Source of the DNA: a virus
Reading direction: 5' to 3' (one strand)
DNA: 64,000 bases
Virus record (IMG/VR): IMGVR_UViG_3300044615_001208
Location: 1 to 64,000 of that record
Each line of letters opens with the position of its first letter. Position 1 is the stretch's first letter. The notes beneath the pieces are model-generated. The model had not been told where the DNA came from, did no database searches, and was given only the letters and a program-made list of their open reading frames with translations. Below, in pieces: positions 28,310-37,154 of this stretch. The position numbers and the translations under genes are program-made.

Positions 28310-31300
28310 ATGCCAATACAAGAAGGCGGTAGATTCGCCCCAACACAAAATATAGTAAGCCCAGGTGTATTCACACGTGAAAACGACCTCTCCGGTCTGG
28401 CTCAAGGAGTAGCAAACATTGGAGGAGCAATAGTAGCTCCATTCGCTGATGGACCAGCGTTTTTTCCAAATACAATAACCGACGTAGCCGACTTGGAAAC
28501 AAGATTTGGTGTCGCTGACGGTGTGTATTATGGACCATACACCGCCAAAGAATATCTACTACAACAAGGCATCGTTACCGTAGTTCGTGTAGGTGGTCTT
28601 ACTGGTTACTGGCAGAAGAATCCATTGATTGTATATGCTCAACCAGGTATCTGGAACAGAAATGCTGATAAAGGTGCTATCACAACAGCTTCATTTATGT
28701 ACATTGATACTACTAACTATGTATCAAACGTTAAGTATCAACAAAGCAGTTCCGCAATCAACATTACAGGATCAGCTGAAATCAAGGGTTCAACTGGAAG
28801 TACAATAACCGGTTCAGCTACATTTTCTAGAGTAACTACATCAGAAATTGCTTCTTTCTTAGCAAGTTTGGGTAGTTTGACAGGTGTAAATGCACTATCT
28901 GCTTCTTTGTCAACTTCATCCAGTTTGGGTAAAGTATTCAAAGTAACTTCTACTAGACACTATGAACTATTTAGTAGCTCAGTTGTAGCTAGAAACGGTA
29001 AAGTTGCAAAAGCAGGATCTTCAGTAGATCACGCTTTAGCCGCATTTGATTTTGAAAAATCACGTATAAGCGGTAGCGTTACTGTCGGTGGCGGTGGTTC
29101 AAGTAAGTACAAACTAACATTTGATAGTTCAAATAATAGTTACTTAACCGCCTCATTTACCGCACCAAATACATTTGGTTTGGTTTTTGCCAATTATGAC
29201 GCAAATTCATCCTTCTCATTTGCAACTGCAAGTTTGAGTGGTGCTGGATTAAGTTCTTCGATTCAATTGGTACAACGCATTGATATCTCCAGAATGATTA
29301 TTAGTGGATCATTAAACGTTAAGTTTGGATCTGCTGCAGCAACTAGTACTGTTACCGCAACAGACGTTGATGGAGTTGGATCATTGAGTGGTAGCATCTT
29401 GTATGCTGGTAAAGTAGTAGACATTGGTACAGTTTCATCAGGAATATTAGTACGTAAGTTTACAACCAGTACATTGGCAAACGGCAATGCAAAACCAGTT
29501 GGAACTTCATTCTTCTTGTTAACATCAAGTTTACAAGGTACAAATATTGATAATGAAACCGCTGTAGCTACCGCATTCGACGAAAGTACAACAACCGTTG
29601 ATCTAGTAAGTTCATCTTATTTCAATAGTACTATCGCTTATAACCTAACCAACTTCAATGTTCAAGCAGGCACACCATTGACACTTGAAAGTGGTAGTTT
29701 CCATTCACTACGTGGTGTTGGAACTTGTGTAGCTGGTCTACAAGTAAGAGGTGTGGTAAGTGGTTCCTTTGGTAAATATAATGGCGGATTCACAAATCAA
29801 GATAATCCAAGCGCAGATCAATGTAATCCAGTATTAACAGGTCGTCAAAAGATGATCTTGTCAGTATTGGCAAACACCCAAAATGCTTCATCACAATTCA
29901 CCAGTGATTATCAAGTATTTGGTTTCAATACCTCAACATTGACTCAACTAACAAGTAGCACATTCCCATACAAGGGTGTAATTAATCCTAATGAAAATGT
30001 TTACAACTTGGCATTGAAGTATAGTTACACAAATCCAGCCGGTGGTACAAGTGCTGGTACATACGGTTACTACGACTTCAGTTTGAATGAAAACGACAAT
30101 AATTACATCAAAGATGTATTTGGCGTAGACCCAACTGTTGGTAATCCTAACAAACAAATTGCTGGTCAAAAAGTTGAAGCTGCTTACAACTACGTACTAT
30201 TCGAAGATAGCATCAAGAAGTTCGTAGCTGAAAAGACCAGCGCTTATGGTTGGAGACTACAAGTTGGTACAAGTAACCTATCAGGAAGTTCAATTGTTGG
30301 CGAACCTCTAAAGTTTGTTGATCAATATAGCACTGATTTGAATAACGGTGATAGTCAATTCAGTATCACCAATGCTTCTACTCCTTGGATCTACAGTCAA
30401 AAGATTGCTCCATTTAAAGGTAGCGCCGATGTAGCTGCTTTTCCAACCAAGTTCCAGTTGTTCAAGGTTCACACTTTGAGTGACGGTACATTGAGCAACA
30501 CTAAGTTCAAGATTGAAATTAGTAATGTTAAGTTGGCAGGAACAGTTCCAGGTAGTGAATGGGGTAGTTTCACACTAGCAGTACGTGCTTATAGCGATAC
30601 TGATAAGAAGCCAAAGTATTTGGAAATCTTCCAAAACTTGAATTTGGATCCAGAATCCGCAAATTATGTTGCTCGTAGAATTGGTAACAGATACGCATAT
30701 ATCACTTATGCTGGTAAGTTAATTCAATTTGGCGATTTCAATAATTTGAGTAAGTATATCAGAATCGAAGCCAGTGACGTTTCTTACCCAGTAAGTTGCG
30801 TACCATACGGATTTGAATCATATAGTACTCCAATTGATAGTACCGCAAGCAACTATGTACCTGCTGTACAATACAGTAAAGCAAGTATCTATGGTCTCGG
30901 ACCTGGTAAGTATCCATCTGGTACAGTATTCGGTAGTGTTCCAGGAACTGATACTGAAATCCAAGCACTATATCCAACATCTTCATTTGGTGTTGGTGTA
31001 GAAAATAACACTAAACAATACTTCAAGCCACTACCATATTATGGTGCTTCAGATAGCAATGGTACAAACATTGACTTCGATCTAGAAGATAAAGTTTGGG
31101 GTACTACAAACAGTAAATTCTATGCTCAAGGTACATATGTAAGTACTGGTTCACTACTATCACCAACATTGAGTGGTAGTATCCCAAGTACATATGATGC
31201 TGTAAATGAATCTACATACGTTAAACTACGTAAGTTTATCGTAGGTTTCCAAGGTGGATTTGAAGGTCAATGGCCAGCAATTCCAATCAATGTAGGCAGT

Positions 31301-32224
31301 GACATTACCGCTGGTAATACACAAGGTCTAGATTGTACAAATATCAATAGTCCAGGTAGTATCGCTTATAAGCAAGCAATTGCTGCAATCGGTAATCCAG
31401 ATGAATTTGATATCAACTTGATCGTAACTCCAGGTATCTTCCGTGAACAACACAGTTACGTAACTGAACTAGTAATCGATATGTGCGAAACTCGTCAAGA
31501 CTGTTTCTACATTATGGATAACGTAGTGTTCCCAGCAAGTAACCAAACTGTAGGATTGATTGATGCCGCAATTAACACTGTAGCTACAATTGATAGTAAC
31601 TATGTAGGTACTTATTATCCTTGGGTTAAGATCCTAGATACTAATACCAACAAGATTATTAGTGTTCCACCTTCAGTAGTGTTACCAGCAGTTTATGCTG
31701 CTAACGATAATGCTGCTGCTGAATGGTATGCTCCAGCCGGTCTAAACCGTGGTGGTATTCCAACCGCTGTACAAGTACTCGACAGAGTAACTCACAGTGA
31801 ACGTGATGAACTATATGAAGGTCGTGTAAATCCAATCGCAGCATTCCCAGGCCAAGGCATTTGTGTATGGGGTCAAAAGACTCTACAAATTGCTCCAAGC
31901 GCTTTGGATCGCATCAATGTTCGCCGCTTGTTGATCAACTTGAAGAAGTTTATCGCAAGTTCAAGCAACTACTTGGTGTTTGAACAAAATGTTGCTTCTA
32001 CACGTAACCGATTCTTGAGTATCGTAACACCATACTTGGAATCAGTACAACAACGTAACGGTATCTACGCATTCCAAGTCAAGATGGATGCTGAAAACAA
32101 TACTCCTGACTTGATTGATCGTAACATCCTCTACGGACAAATCTATATCCAACCAACTAGAACCGCTGAGTTTATTATACTCGATTTTAATATACTCCCA
32201 ACGGGCGCTCAATTTTCTGCCTAA
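28310..32224 (+). CDS. 18: Contractile tail sheath protein (gp18-like), 1304 aa
   Basis: Tail sheath subunit. The N-terminal 110 residues carry the family start (NIVSPGVFTRENDLSG, TDVADLETRFG, YYGPYTAKEYLLQQG, TVVRVGG). The C-terminal 330 residues carry the conserved core (GSIAYKQAIAAIGNPDEFDI, NPIAAFPGQGICVWGQKTL, then DRINVRRLLINLKKFI and an end with FIILDFNILPTGAQF). In between lies a very large Ser/Thr/Gly-rich beta region, making the protein about twice T4 gp18 (659 residues). The inserted part should project from the sheath surface. Codons are richer in C-ending forms than in neighbours, and a good Shine-Dalgarno is present, both consistent with high expression. A strong terminator follows. 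Confidence 0.9.
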   Translation: MPIQEGGRFAPTQNIVSPGVFTRENDLSGLAQGVANIGGAIVAPFADGPAFFPNTITDVADLETRFGVADGVYYGPYTAKEYLLQQGIVTVVRVGGLTGYWQKNPLIVYAQPGIWNRNADKGAITTASFMYIDTTNYVSNVKYQQSSSAINITGSAEIKGSTGSTITGSATFSRVTTSEIASFLASLGSLTGVNALSASLSTSSSLGKVFKVTSTRHYELFSSSVVARNGKVAKAGSSVDHALAAFDFEKSRISGSVTVGGGGSSKYKLTFDSSNNSYLTASFTAPNTFGLVFANYDANSSFSFATASLSGAGLSSSIQLVQRIDISRMIISGSLNVKFGSAAATSTVTATDVDGVGSLSGSILYAGKVVDIGTVSSGILVRKFTTSTLANGNAKPVGTSFFLLTSSLQGTNIDNETAVATAFDESTTTVDLVSSSYFNSTIAYNLTNFNVQAGTPLTLESGSFHSLRGVGTCVAGLQVRGVVSGSFGKYNGGFTNQDNPSADQCNPVLTGRQKMILSVLANTQNASSQFTSDYQVFGFNTSTLTQLTSSTFPYKGVINPNENVYNLALKYSYTNPAGGTSAGTYGYYDFSLNENDNNYIKDVFGVDPTVGNPNKQIAGQKVEAAYNYVLFEDSIKKFVAEKTSAYGWRLQVGTSNLSGSSIVGEPLKFVDQYSTDLNNGDSQFSITNASTPWIYSQKIAPFKGSADVAAFPTKFQLFKVHTLSDGTLSNTKFKIEISNVKLAGTVPGSEWGSFTLAVRAYSDTDKKPKYLEIFQNLNLDPESANYVARRIGNRYAYITYAGKLIQFGDFNNLSKYIRIEASDVSYPVSCVPYGFESYSTPIDSTASNYVPAVQYSKASIYGLGPGKYPSGTVFGSVPGTDTEIQALYPTSSFGVGVENNTKQYFKPLPYYGASDSNGTNIDFDLEDKVWGTTNSKFYAQGTYVSTGSLLSPTLSGSIPSTYDAVNESTYVKLRKFIVGFQGGFEGQWPAIPINVGSDITAGNTQGLDCTNINSPGSIAYKQAIAAIGNPDEFDINLIVTPGIFREQHSYVTELVIDMCETRQDCFYIMDNVVFPASNQTVGLIDAAINTVATIDSNYVGTYYPWVKILDTNTNKIISVPPSVVLPAVYAANDNAAAEWYAPAGLNRGGIPTAVQVLDRVTHSERDELYEGRVNPIAAFPGQGICVWGQKTLQIAPSALDRINVRRLLINLKKFIASSSNYLVFEQNVASTRNRFLSIVTPYLESVQQRNGIYAFQVKMDAENNTPDLIDRNILYGQIYIQPTRTAEFIILDFNILPTGAQFSA

Positions 32225-32250
32225 TCTAGGATAAAGAAAATTAAACAGAA

Positions 32251-32278
32251 CCCCGCTTAGAAATAAGCGGGGTTTTTT
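32251..32278 (+). terminator. Rho-independent terminator after the sheath gene
   Basis: Perfect nine-base stem CCCCGCTTA / TAAGCGGGG (32251-32259 and 32264-32272) with a GAAA tetraloop, followed by six T. It lies 27 bases after the sheath stop. Confidence 0.93.
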
Positions 32279-32290
32279 GTTTGATCTGTA

Positions 32291-32298
32291 TATTTATA
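32291..32298 (+). promoter_or_regulatory. TATTTATA motif, candidate late promoter
   Basis: Exact TATTTATA immediately after the sheath terminator and three bases before the ATG at 32302. Placement between a terminator and the first gene of the next block supports a promoter function. Confidence 0.45.
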
Positions 32299-32301
32299 TT
32301 T

Positions 32302-32592
32302 ATGATACTATTAACACGAATCGTTGAGGATTTAACTAACCCACAAGTTAAAAACGCCGTAGATCCATCTCTTTTAAAGTTAATTGACAAGGTAATCGAT
32401 GACACAAATGTTTTGGTAGTTAATAACTTAAAAATGGTAAAGGATATTTTATCAAAAGAACCAATTGATAAGGCTAGATTAGACGTTGCACTAAGCAATT
32501 ATAAACGTTATTTTAATAGAGACAATGGCGGCACACCTGAAGTCATTCGTGGTATGACAATGCAAAATAAACTAGACGAGTTAGCAAAATGA
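32302..32592 (+). CDS. Hypothetical small protein, 96 aa
   Basis: Not recognised. Helical, charged protein. An in-frame TTG 21 bases upstream exists, but it would place the TATTTATA element inside the gene, so the ATG at 32302 is preferred. The N-terminus (MILLTRIVED) resembles the putative capsid-targeting peptides of the following genes, with an I-x-E site. Its end overlaps the next start by four bases (ATGA). First gene of the block after the sheath terminator. Confidence 0.6.
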   Translation: MILLTRIVEDLTNPQVKNAVDPSLLKLIDKVIDDTNVLVVNNLKMVKDILSKEPIDKARLDVALSNYKRYFNRDNGGTPEVIRGMTMQNKLDELAK

Positions 32593-33110
32593 TTAGTTTA
32601 ACTGACATTTTAAATGAAGTTTTATCTGAGTCTGATCCAAAAGTTGGAACTGGTAAAAAGCCAAAAGGATCTGATAGACGATTATATACCGATGAAAATC
32701 CGAAGGATACGGTTAGAGTAAAATTTAAAACATCCCAAGACATTAAAGATACACTAGCTAGTAGTGGTTTTAAATCAAAAAGTCACAAAAGACAATCTCA
32801 AATTATAAATCTTATACATCAGAGAGTTAGAGCAGCTTATCAAAATGCTAAAGATCCAAATGTTAAAAGCAGATTGAAAAGTGCTTTAGACTATGCTATA
32901 CAACGTAAAGAGGCCTCAAAAGCAAAAACAATAAAATTAAATAAAGAAACATCCAATCCAGAATCTGGTAAATCATCTCCATATGGTTCTGGATATGGAG
33001 TGGTTGAAAATAATATAGAAGAGAAATGTTGGAAGGGATATACGCAAAAAGGTATGAAAACATTGTTTGGTAAAAAATATCCCAACTGCGTTAAAAAAAC
33101 AAACAAATAA
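32589..33110 (+). CDS. Putative internal virion protein with a CWxGYxQKGMK motif, 173 aa
   Basis: Function unknown. The N-terminus MISLTDILNEVLSES fits a T4-type capsid-targeting sequence with a possible protease site after L-N-E. The middle is very basic (DNA-binding-like, residues 45-120). The C-terminus has CWKGYTQKGMKTLFGKKYPN followed by CV, a short motif that occurs at the ends of many T4-like phage proteins (a pair of Cys flanking a basic loop). Start overlaps the previous stop by four bases. Likely packaged in the head, by inference from these features. Confidence 0.6.
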   Translation: MISLTDILNEVLSESDPKVGTGKKPKGSDRRLYTDENPKDTVRVKFKTSQDIKDTLASSGFKSKSHKRQSQIINLIHQRVRAAYQNAKDPNVKSRLKSALDYAIQRKEASKAKTIKLNKETSNPESGKSSPYGSGYGVVENNIEEKCWKGYTQKGMKTLFGKKYPNCVKKTNK

Positions 33111-33129
33111 TTTTATACCAATTATCAAA

Positions 33130-33903
33130 ATGATTAGTTTAAACGATTTATTATTAGAAGCCAAACTTCCTCAAAGCGAGCAAGATATGGATCTTTATGC
33201 TCGTAAATACAAGAAGACTATAGATTATTTACGTACCAAGAACAAAGTACTATTGTTAACTACCAGTAATAGATGGAGTGGTCACAAAGACGATATTGCT
33301 AAGAGTACACAATTAGCAATTAAAATGCAAGAATTATTAGGTAAAGAAAAAGTATCATTGATAGATACTACCAAATTAAATATAGTTCCGTGTGAGGGCA
33401 ATGTATCGTCAAAATGGGGAAATCATTGTGGTACAAAAGATTCATCTTTAAAAGATAAAGAAAAAAACCCAACAGGAGAACATCGTTGTTGGGCTAGTAT
33501 TAATAATAAGAACGATGAATTATGGAAAGTAAGTAAAGAGCTATTTGAAAGTGATACCGTTTTATTTTTTGCTAGTGTGAGATGGGGTCAAGCCAATGGT
33601 TTTTATCAAAAATTGATCGAAAGATTGACTTGGATTGAAAACAGACATTCTACGTTGGGAGAAAGTAATATTGTTAAAAATATTGATTCAGGATTCATTG
33701 CAACTGGACAAAATTGGAATGGCAAAGATGTTACACAAACACAAAAAGAAGTACTTCAGTTTTTTGGATTCAAAACACCAGACCAATTATTTTGGAATTG
33801 GCAATTTACTAATAATAGTTTAGACGAAACTAAGAGTTCTTACAAAAAAGCAATTACTGTATTTGATAAAACATTTTTAAAACCATATGATAAGACTAAA
33901 TAA
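33130..33903 (+). CDS. Flavodoxin-like NAD(P)H-dependent FMN reductase-type protein, 257 aa
   Basis: The fold of flavodoxin-like FMN reductases is suggested by a first strand and phosphate loop (KVLLLTTSNRWSGHKDDIAK, about residues 39-58), a central strand SDTVLFFASVRWGQANGFYQ (about 160-180), and alternating helices. The ATG at 33130 is chosen over an upstream in-frame start because it gives MISLNDLLLEAK, matching the putative capsid-targeting N-termini of neighbours (site after L-L-E). Cys residues near 98, 107 and 126 may bind metal. Substrate unknown. Its 3' end overlaps the next gene by 17 bases. Confidence 0.55.
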   Translation: MISLNDLLLEAKLPQSEQDMDLYARKYKKTIDYLRTKNKVLLLTTSNRWSGHKDDIAKSTQLAIKMQELLGKEKVSLIDTTKLNIVPCEGNVSSKWGNHCGTKDSSLKDKEKNPTGEHRCWASINNKNDELWKVSKELFESDTVLFFASVRWGQANGFYQKLIERLTWIENRHSTLGESNIVKNIDSGFIATGQNWNGKDVTQTQKEVLQFFGFKTPDQLFWNWQFTNNSLDETKSSYKKAITVFDKTFLKPYDKTK

Positions 33904-34921
33904 CATTTTAAGTGAGGTAATACAAGAAGGCGGCGCAGGTGGACATATGGCACATCCATTTGATTTTGTAAATACTGGCGCTAAATTGGTAGGTGTATTT
34001 GCGAAAGCAGTAAAGTCTCTGAAGCAAGGCGCCGGTAGTGTAAAGATTGACGGTGTTAATGCAAGTATCCGTATGATAAACAGCCAATTTGTAATGGATC
34101 GTGGATCAGCAAAACCACTTGATATTAAGGGCATGAGACCCGAAGATTTGCCAAATAGATTTGAACCAGGTCATGGATTTATTAATATTGGAACTAAAGT
34201 AATCAATATTTTCGATGAAGCGATTCCAAGTACCAAATCCGAATTAAAAAAGTTGGGCTTGTTGAACAATCCAAATATATTGTTTAATATTGAATATGTA
34301 GAAGGTACAACAAACGTAGTTGGTTATGGTGATATTGGAAACTTTTTAGCAATTCATGGCTTAAAAGAGATCAAACCAAAGACATTTGGTAAGGATGGTA
34401 GTGTAAAATCCCGTGTTGCTGTTGAAATACCGTATGATAAAGCGGCAATGCAGTCCTACATCAATAAATTAAATAAGGTTGCAATGAAGTATGGATTCAA
34501 AGTACTAGGCAGCGTTGGTACATCATTTAAATCGGATCCAAATTTGGCCAAAGTATTGAGAGAACCAGTAACATTATATCCTACAGAAGTTGCTGAAACC
34601 AAGTCATTAAAAGACTGGTTAAAAAATGTAAAAATCGATCTTCCACTTATCACCCGTGAACAATTTATTAATGCTTCAAACAGCAAAAATATTACGCAAG
34701 ATTTTGCCGGTCAAGACGTTCAAAAGATTATAAATGATACCATTGTTTATTTAACCACTATCAAATTAGGAGATGAAGTATTAAAGAATGCTACTAGTGA
34801 GATTGGTGACTTAGATAAACATGAAGGAATCGTGGTTAGAGATCCAAATATTTATAACAATCCTTTCAAAATTACAGGAAGTTTTATTATAAAAGGTTTG
34901 GAAAGTAAGTTTAAGAAATAA
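33887..34921 (+). CDS. DNA/RNA ligase-like nucleotidyltransferase (DUF6267-like), 344 aa
   Basis: Resembles the covalent nucleotidyltransferase superfamily: SVKIDGVNASIR near residues 46-58 fits motif I (K-x-D-G, Lys being the adenylated residue). FNIEYVEG fits motif III. HEGIVVRD near 305-312 fits motif IV, and the end FKITGSFIIKG fits motif V. A conserved N-terminal GGAGGHMAHPFDF precedes it, as I recall for the phage DUF6267 family. The first ten residues MIRLNNILSE again look like a capsid-targeting peptide. It may seal or cap nucleic acid on entry, but activity is unproven. The start lies inside the end of the reductase gene. Confidence 0.62.
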   Translation: MIRLNNILSEVIQEGGAGGHMAHPFDFVNTGAKLVGVFAKAVKSLKQGAGSVKIDGVNASIRMINSQFVMDRGSAKPLDIKGMRPEDLPNRFEPGHGFINIGTKVINIFDEAIPSTKSELKKLGLLNNPNILFNIEYVEGTTNVVGYGDIGNFLAIHGLKEIKPKTFGKDGSVKSRVAVEIPYDKAAMQSYINKLNKVAMKYGFKVLGSVGTSFKSDPNLAKVLREPVTLYPTEVAETKSLKDWLKNVKIDLPLITREQFINASNSKNITQDFAGQDVQKIINDTIVYLTTIKLGDEVLKNATSEIGDLDKHEGIVVRDPNIYNNPFKITGSFIIKGLESKFKK

Positions 34922-34939
34922 AATAAATACATATTTGTT

Positions 34940-35587
34940 ATGAAAAGAGCATTAGGTAAAAGCAATCTTGATATTGTTAAAGATTATGTTGATGGCGTTC
35001 GTCCATTCGTCCAAGTAGGATATGATTCTAATTTGGAAAATTCAACCCGTAAAGAAGGTGAAGAGTGGGAGGATGGTCAAGGACGTAAATGGGTTTGGAA
35101 AAATGGTAGTAAACGTAGAGTTCAAAAACGCGCTACGATTATCAATGAACAACGTTGTAAATGTTGTAAGATGGATGTTCGTTGGGGCAATTATTTAGAT
35201 GATCGTGTTTGGCCCAAAACAGGATATTGCTACGATTGTTTTATTGATTTCCAAACAAATCTTAAATTAATCGGAATGTTCGACGTATATAACGAACTTC
35301 AGGATTTAAAAAATGAACGTAGTATTTTGGAAGATTATAAGAAAAAGTTTGAAGAAAGTAAAAAGTTCTGCGAAGAAAATCAAGGAAAACCAGTTGAATT
35401 CTTAGAAGAAGATGGTTCATTTGAAAGATGGGAAGGCATTCAAGATTATAATAAAATACTAGAGGATCTAAATAAAGATTTAGAACTACTCTATAAACGT
35501 TTAGAAGAACTAAACGCTAAGATAAAAGATTACGAAGAAAAGTATGAGTCAGCCAAATCTAAGAGAAATAATAAAGCAAGAGTATAA
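34940..35587 (+). CDS. Zinc-site plus coiled-coil protein in the small-terminase position, 215 aa
   Basis: Residues about 72-103 contain two cysteine pairs (RCKCCKMD and GYCYDC), a likely zinc-binding knuckle. Residues about 115-215 are a long charged coiled coil. It sits directly upstream of the large terminase and overlaps it by 44 bases, the usual place of the small terminase subunit (gp16). It is longer than typical gp16 and lacks visible similarity, so the packaging role is only positional. Alternative: a late regulatory or DNA-binding protein. Confidence 0.45.
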   Translation: MKRALGKSNLDIVKDYVDGVRPFVQVGYDSNLENSTRKEGEEWEDGQGRKWVWKNGSKRRVQKRATIINEQRCKCCKMDVRWGNYLDDRVWPKTGYCYDCFIDFQTNLKLIGMFDVYNELQDLKNERSILEDYKKKFEESKKFCEENQGKPVEFLEEDGSFERWEGIQDYNKILEDLNKDLELLYKRLEELNAKIKDYEEKYESAKSKRNNKARV

Positions 35588-37133
35588 GAAGTGTATTGAG
35601 GATCCAATATACTTTATGAAAAAGTATGTTAAGATCCAACATCCTATTCGTGGTACTTGTAACTTTGAATTGTTTCCTTTTCAAGAGACAACTCTATCAG
35701 ACTTCGTAGATAATAGTCTTAATATTGTATTAAAAAGTCGTCAGATGGGTATTAGTACTCTTACAGCAGCTTATAGTTTGTGGTTAATGACATTCCATAA
35801 CGATAAGAATATTCTTTGTATTAGTATTACTCAAGAAACCGCAAAAGAAATCGTTACCAAAGTTAGATTTGCTAATGATAACTTGCCGTCTTGGTTAAAA
35901 GTTCCCTGTGTAGAAGACAATCGTCTTTCATTACGTCTAAAAAATGGATCGCAAATCAAAGCAGTATCATCTGCTGGTACCGCTGGTCGATCATCCGCAC
36001 TATCTTTACTAATCATTGACGAAGCTGCATTTATTGACGGTATTGAAGAAATTTGGTTGTCATCACAATATACACTGTCTACTGGTGGTAGAGCTATTAT
36101 ATTAAGTACGCCAAATGGTGTTGGTAATTTCTTTCATAAAACGTGGGTAGAAGCTGAAGAAGGTAAGAACAACTTTAAAACAATACGATTACCATGGCAT
36201 CTACATCCAGAAAGAGATCAAGCTTGGAGAGATAAACAAACAGAATTGTCAGGTGTAAAAGGTGCAGCGCAAGAATGTGATTGTGATTTTAGTACATCTG
36301 GTAATCAAGTTGTGAGTATTGATATTTTAGAGTTTTATAAACAAACTTATATTAAAGATCCAATTGAAAAACGTGGTAATAATCAAGATTTTTGGATATG
36401 GGATTATCCAAATTATAGTAAAAATTACATATTAACGGCCGACTGTGCGAGAGGAGATGGAGCAGATTATAGCGCATTTCATATCTTTGACATAGAAACA
36501 TTGGAACAAGTTGCGGAATATAAAGGACAATTAACTACCAAGGATTATGGAAACTTGTTGGTAAGTGTTGCAACTGAATATAATAATGCGTTATTAGTCG
36601 TGGAAAACAATAACGTGGGTTGGGCTACACTTCAACAAATTATAGATAGAGATTATCAAAATACATTTTATAGTGCAGCTGATTTAACTGTTATAGATGT
36701 GGAAAAAACATATACTAATAAATTAAATTCGGCGGACAAAAAATTAGTGGCCGGATTTACAACCACTAGTAAAAATAGACCATTAATCATTAGTAAACTA
36801 GAAAACTTTTTTAGAGAAAAAGGTGTTATAATCAAGTCTAAAAGACTTTATGAGGAATTGAATGTGTTTATATGGAATGGAGCTAAAGCTGAGGCTATGA
36901 AGGGATATAATGATGATTTAGTTATGTCACTAGGCATTGGATTGTGGATTCGTGAAACAGCTTTAAAACTTAGAAACGAACAAATAGCTTATAATAAAGC
37001 AATGGTTTCTAAAATATCAAAAGTAACAAGTCAAATAACTGTGCCAAAACAAGTAAGCACTGTACCTGATCATCAAAAGACGATGGAATTTACTGTAAAT
37101 GACAAAAAAGAAAGTTTAACTTGGTTGTTGTAA
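35544..37133 (+). CDS. 17: Large terminase subunit (gp17-like), 529 aa
   Basis: DNA-packaging motor with ATPase and nuclease domains. ATPase: adenine-binding FPFQETTL, Walker A variant KSRQMGIST (Arg66), Walker B LLIIDEAAF (Asp159-Glu160) and coupling motif ILSTPNG. RNase H-type nuclease: Asp300 in TADCARGDGADYS, then VVENNNVGWAT and a late Asp in YNDDLVMSLG. Length is a little under T4 gp17 (610). The start overlaps the preceding gene by 44 bases. An ATG codon inside the upstream frame is used, which fits coupled expression with the putative small subunit. Confidence 0.93.
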   Translation: MSQPNLREIIKQEYKKCIEDPIYFMKKYVKIQHPIRGTCNFELFPFQETTLSDFVDNSLNIVLKSRQMGISTLTAAYSLWLMTFHNDKNILCISITQETAKEIVTKVRFANDNLPSWLKVPCVEDNRLSLRLKNGSQIKAVSSAGTAGRSSALSLLIIDEAAFIDGIEEIWLSSQYTLSTGGRAIILSTPNGVGNFFHKTWVEAEEGKNNFKTIRLPWHLHPERDQAWRDKQTELSGVKGAAQECDCDFSTSGNQVVSIDILEFYKQTYIKDPIEKRGNNQDFWIWDYPNYSKNYILTADCARGDGADYSAFHIFDIETLEQVAEYKGQLTTKDYGNLLVSVATEYNNALLVVENNNVGWATLQQIIDRDYQNTFYSAADLTVIDVEKTYTNKLNSADKKLVAGFTTTSKNRPLIISKLENFFREKGVIIKSKRLYEELNVFIWNGAKAEAMKGYNDDLVMSLGIGLWIRETALKLRNEQIAYNKAMVSKISKVTSQITVPKQVSTVPDHQKTMEFTVNDKKESLTWLL

Positions 37134-37154
37134 ATACTTATATACTAGAATAAT

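Noticed and set aside
33067-33129. N-terminal extension of the flavodoxin-like gene
   Set aside because: Reads through the end of the previous gene; the ATG at 33130 gives the shared targeting-like peptide.
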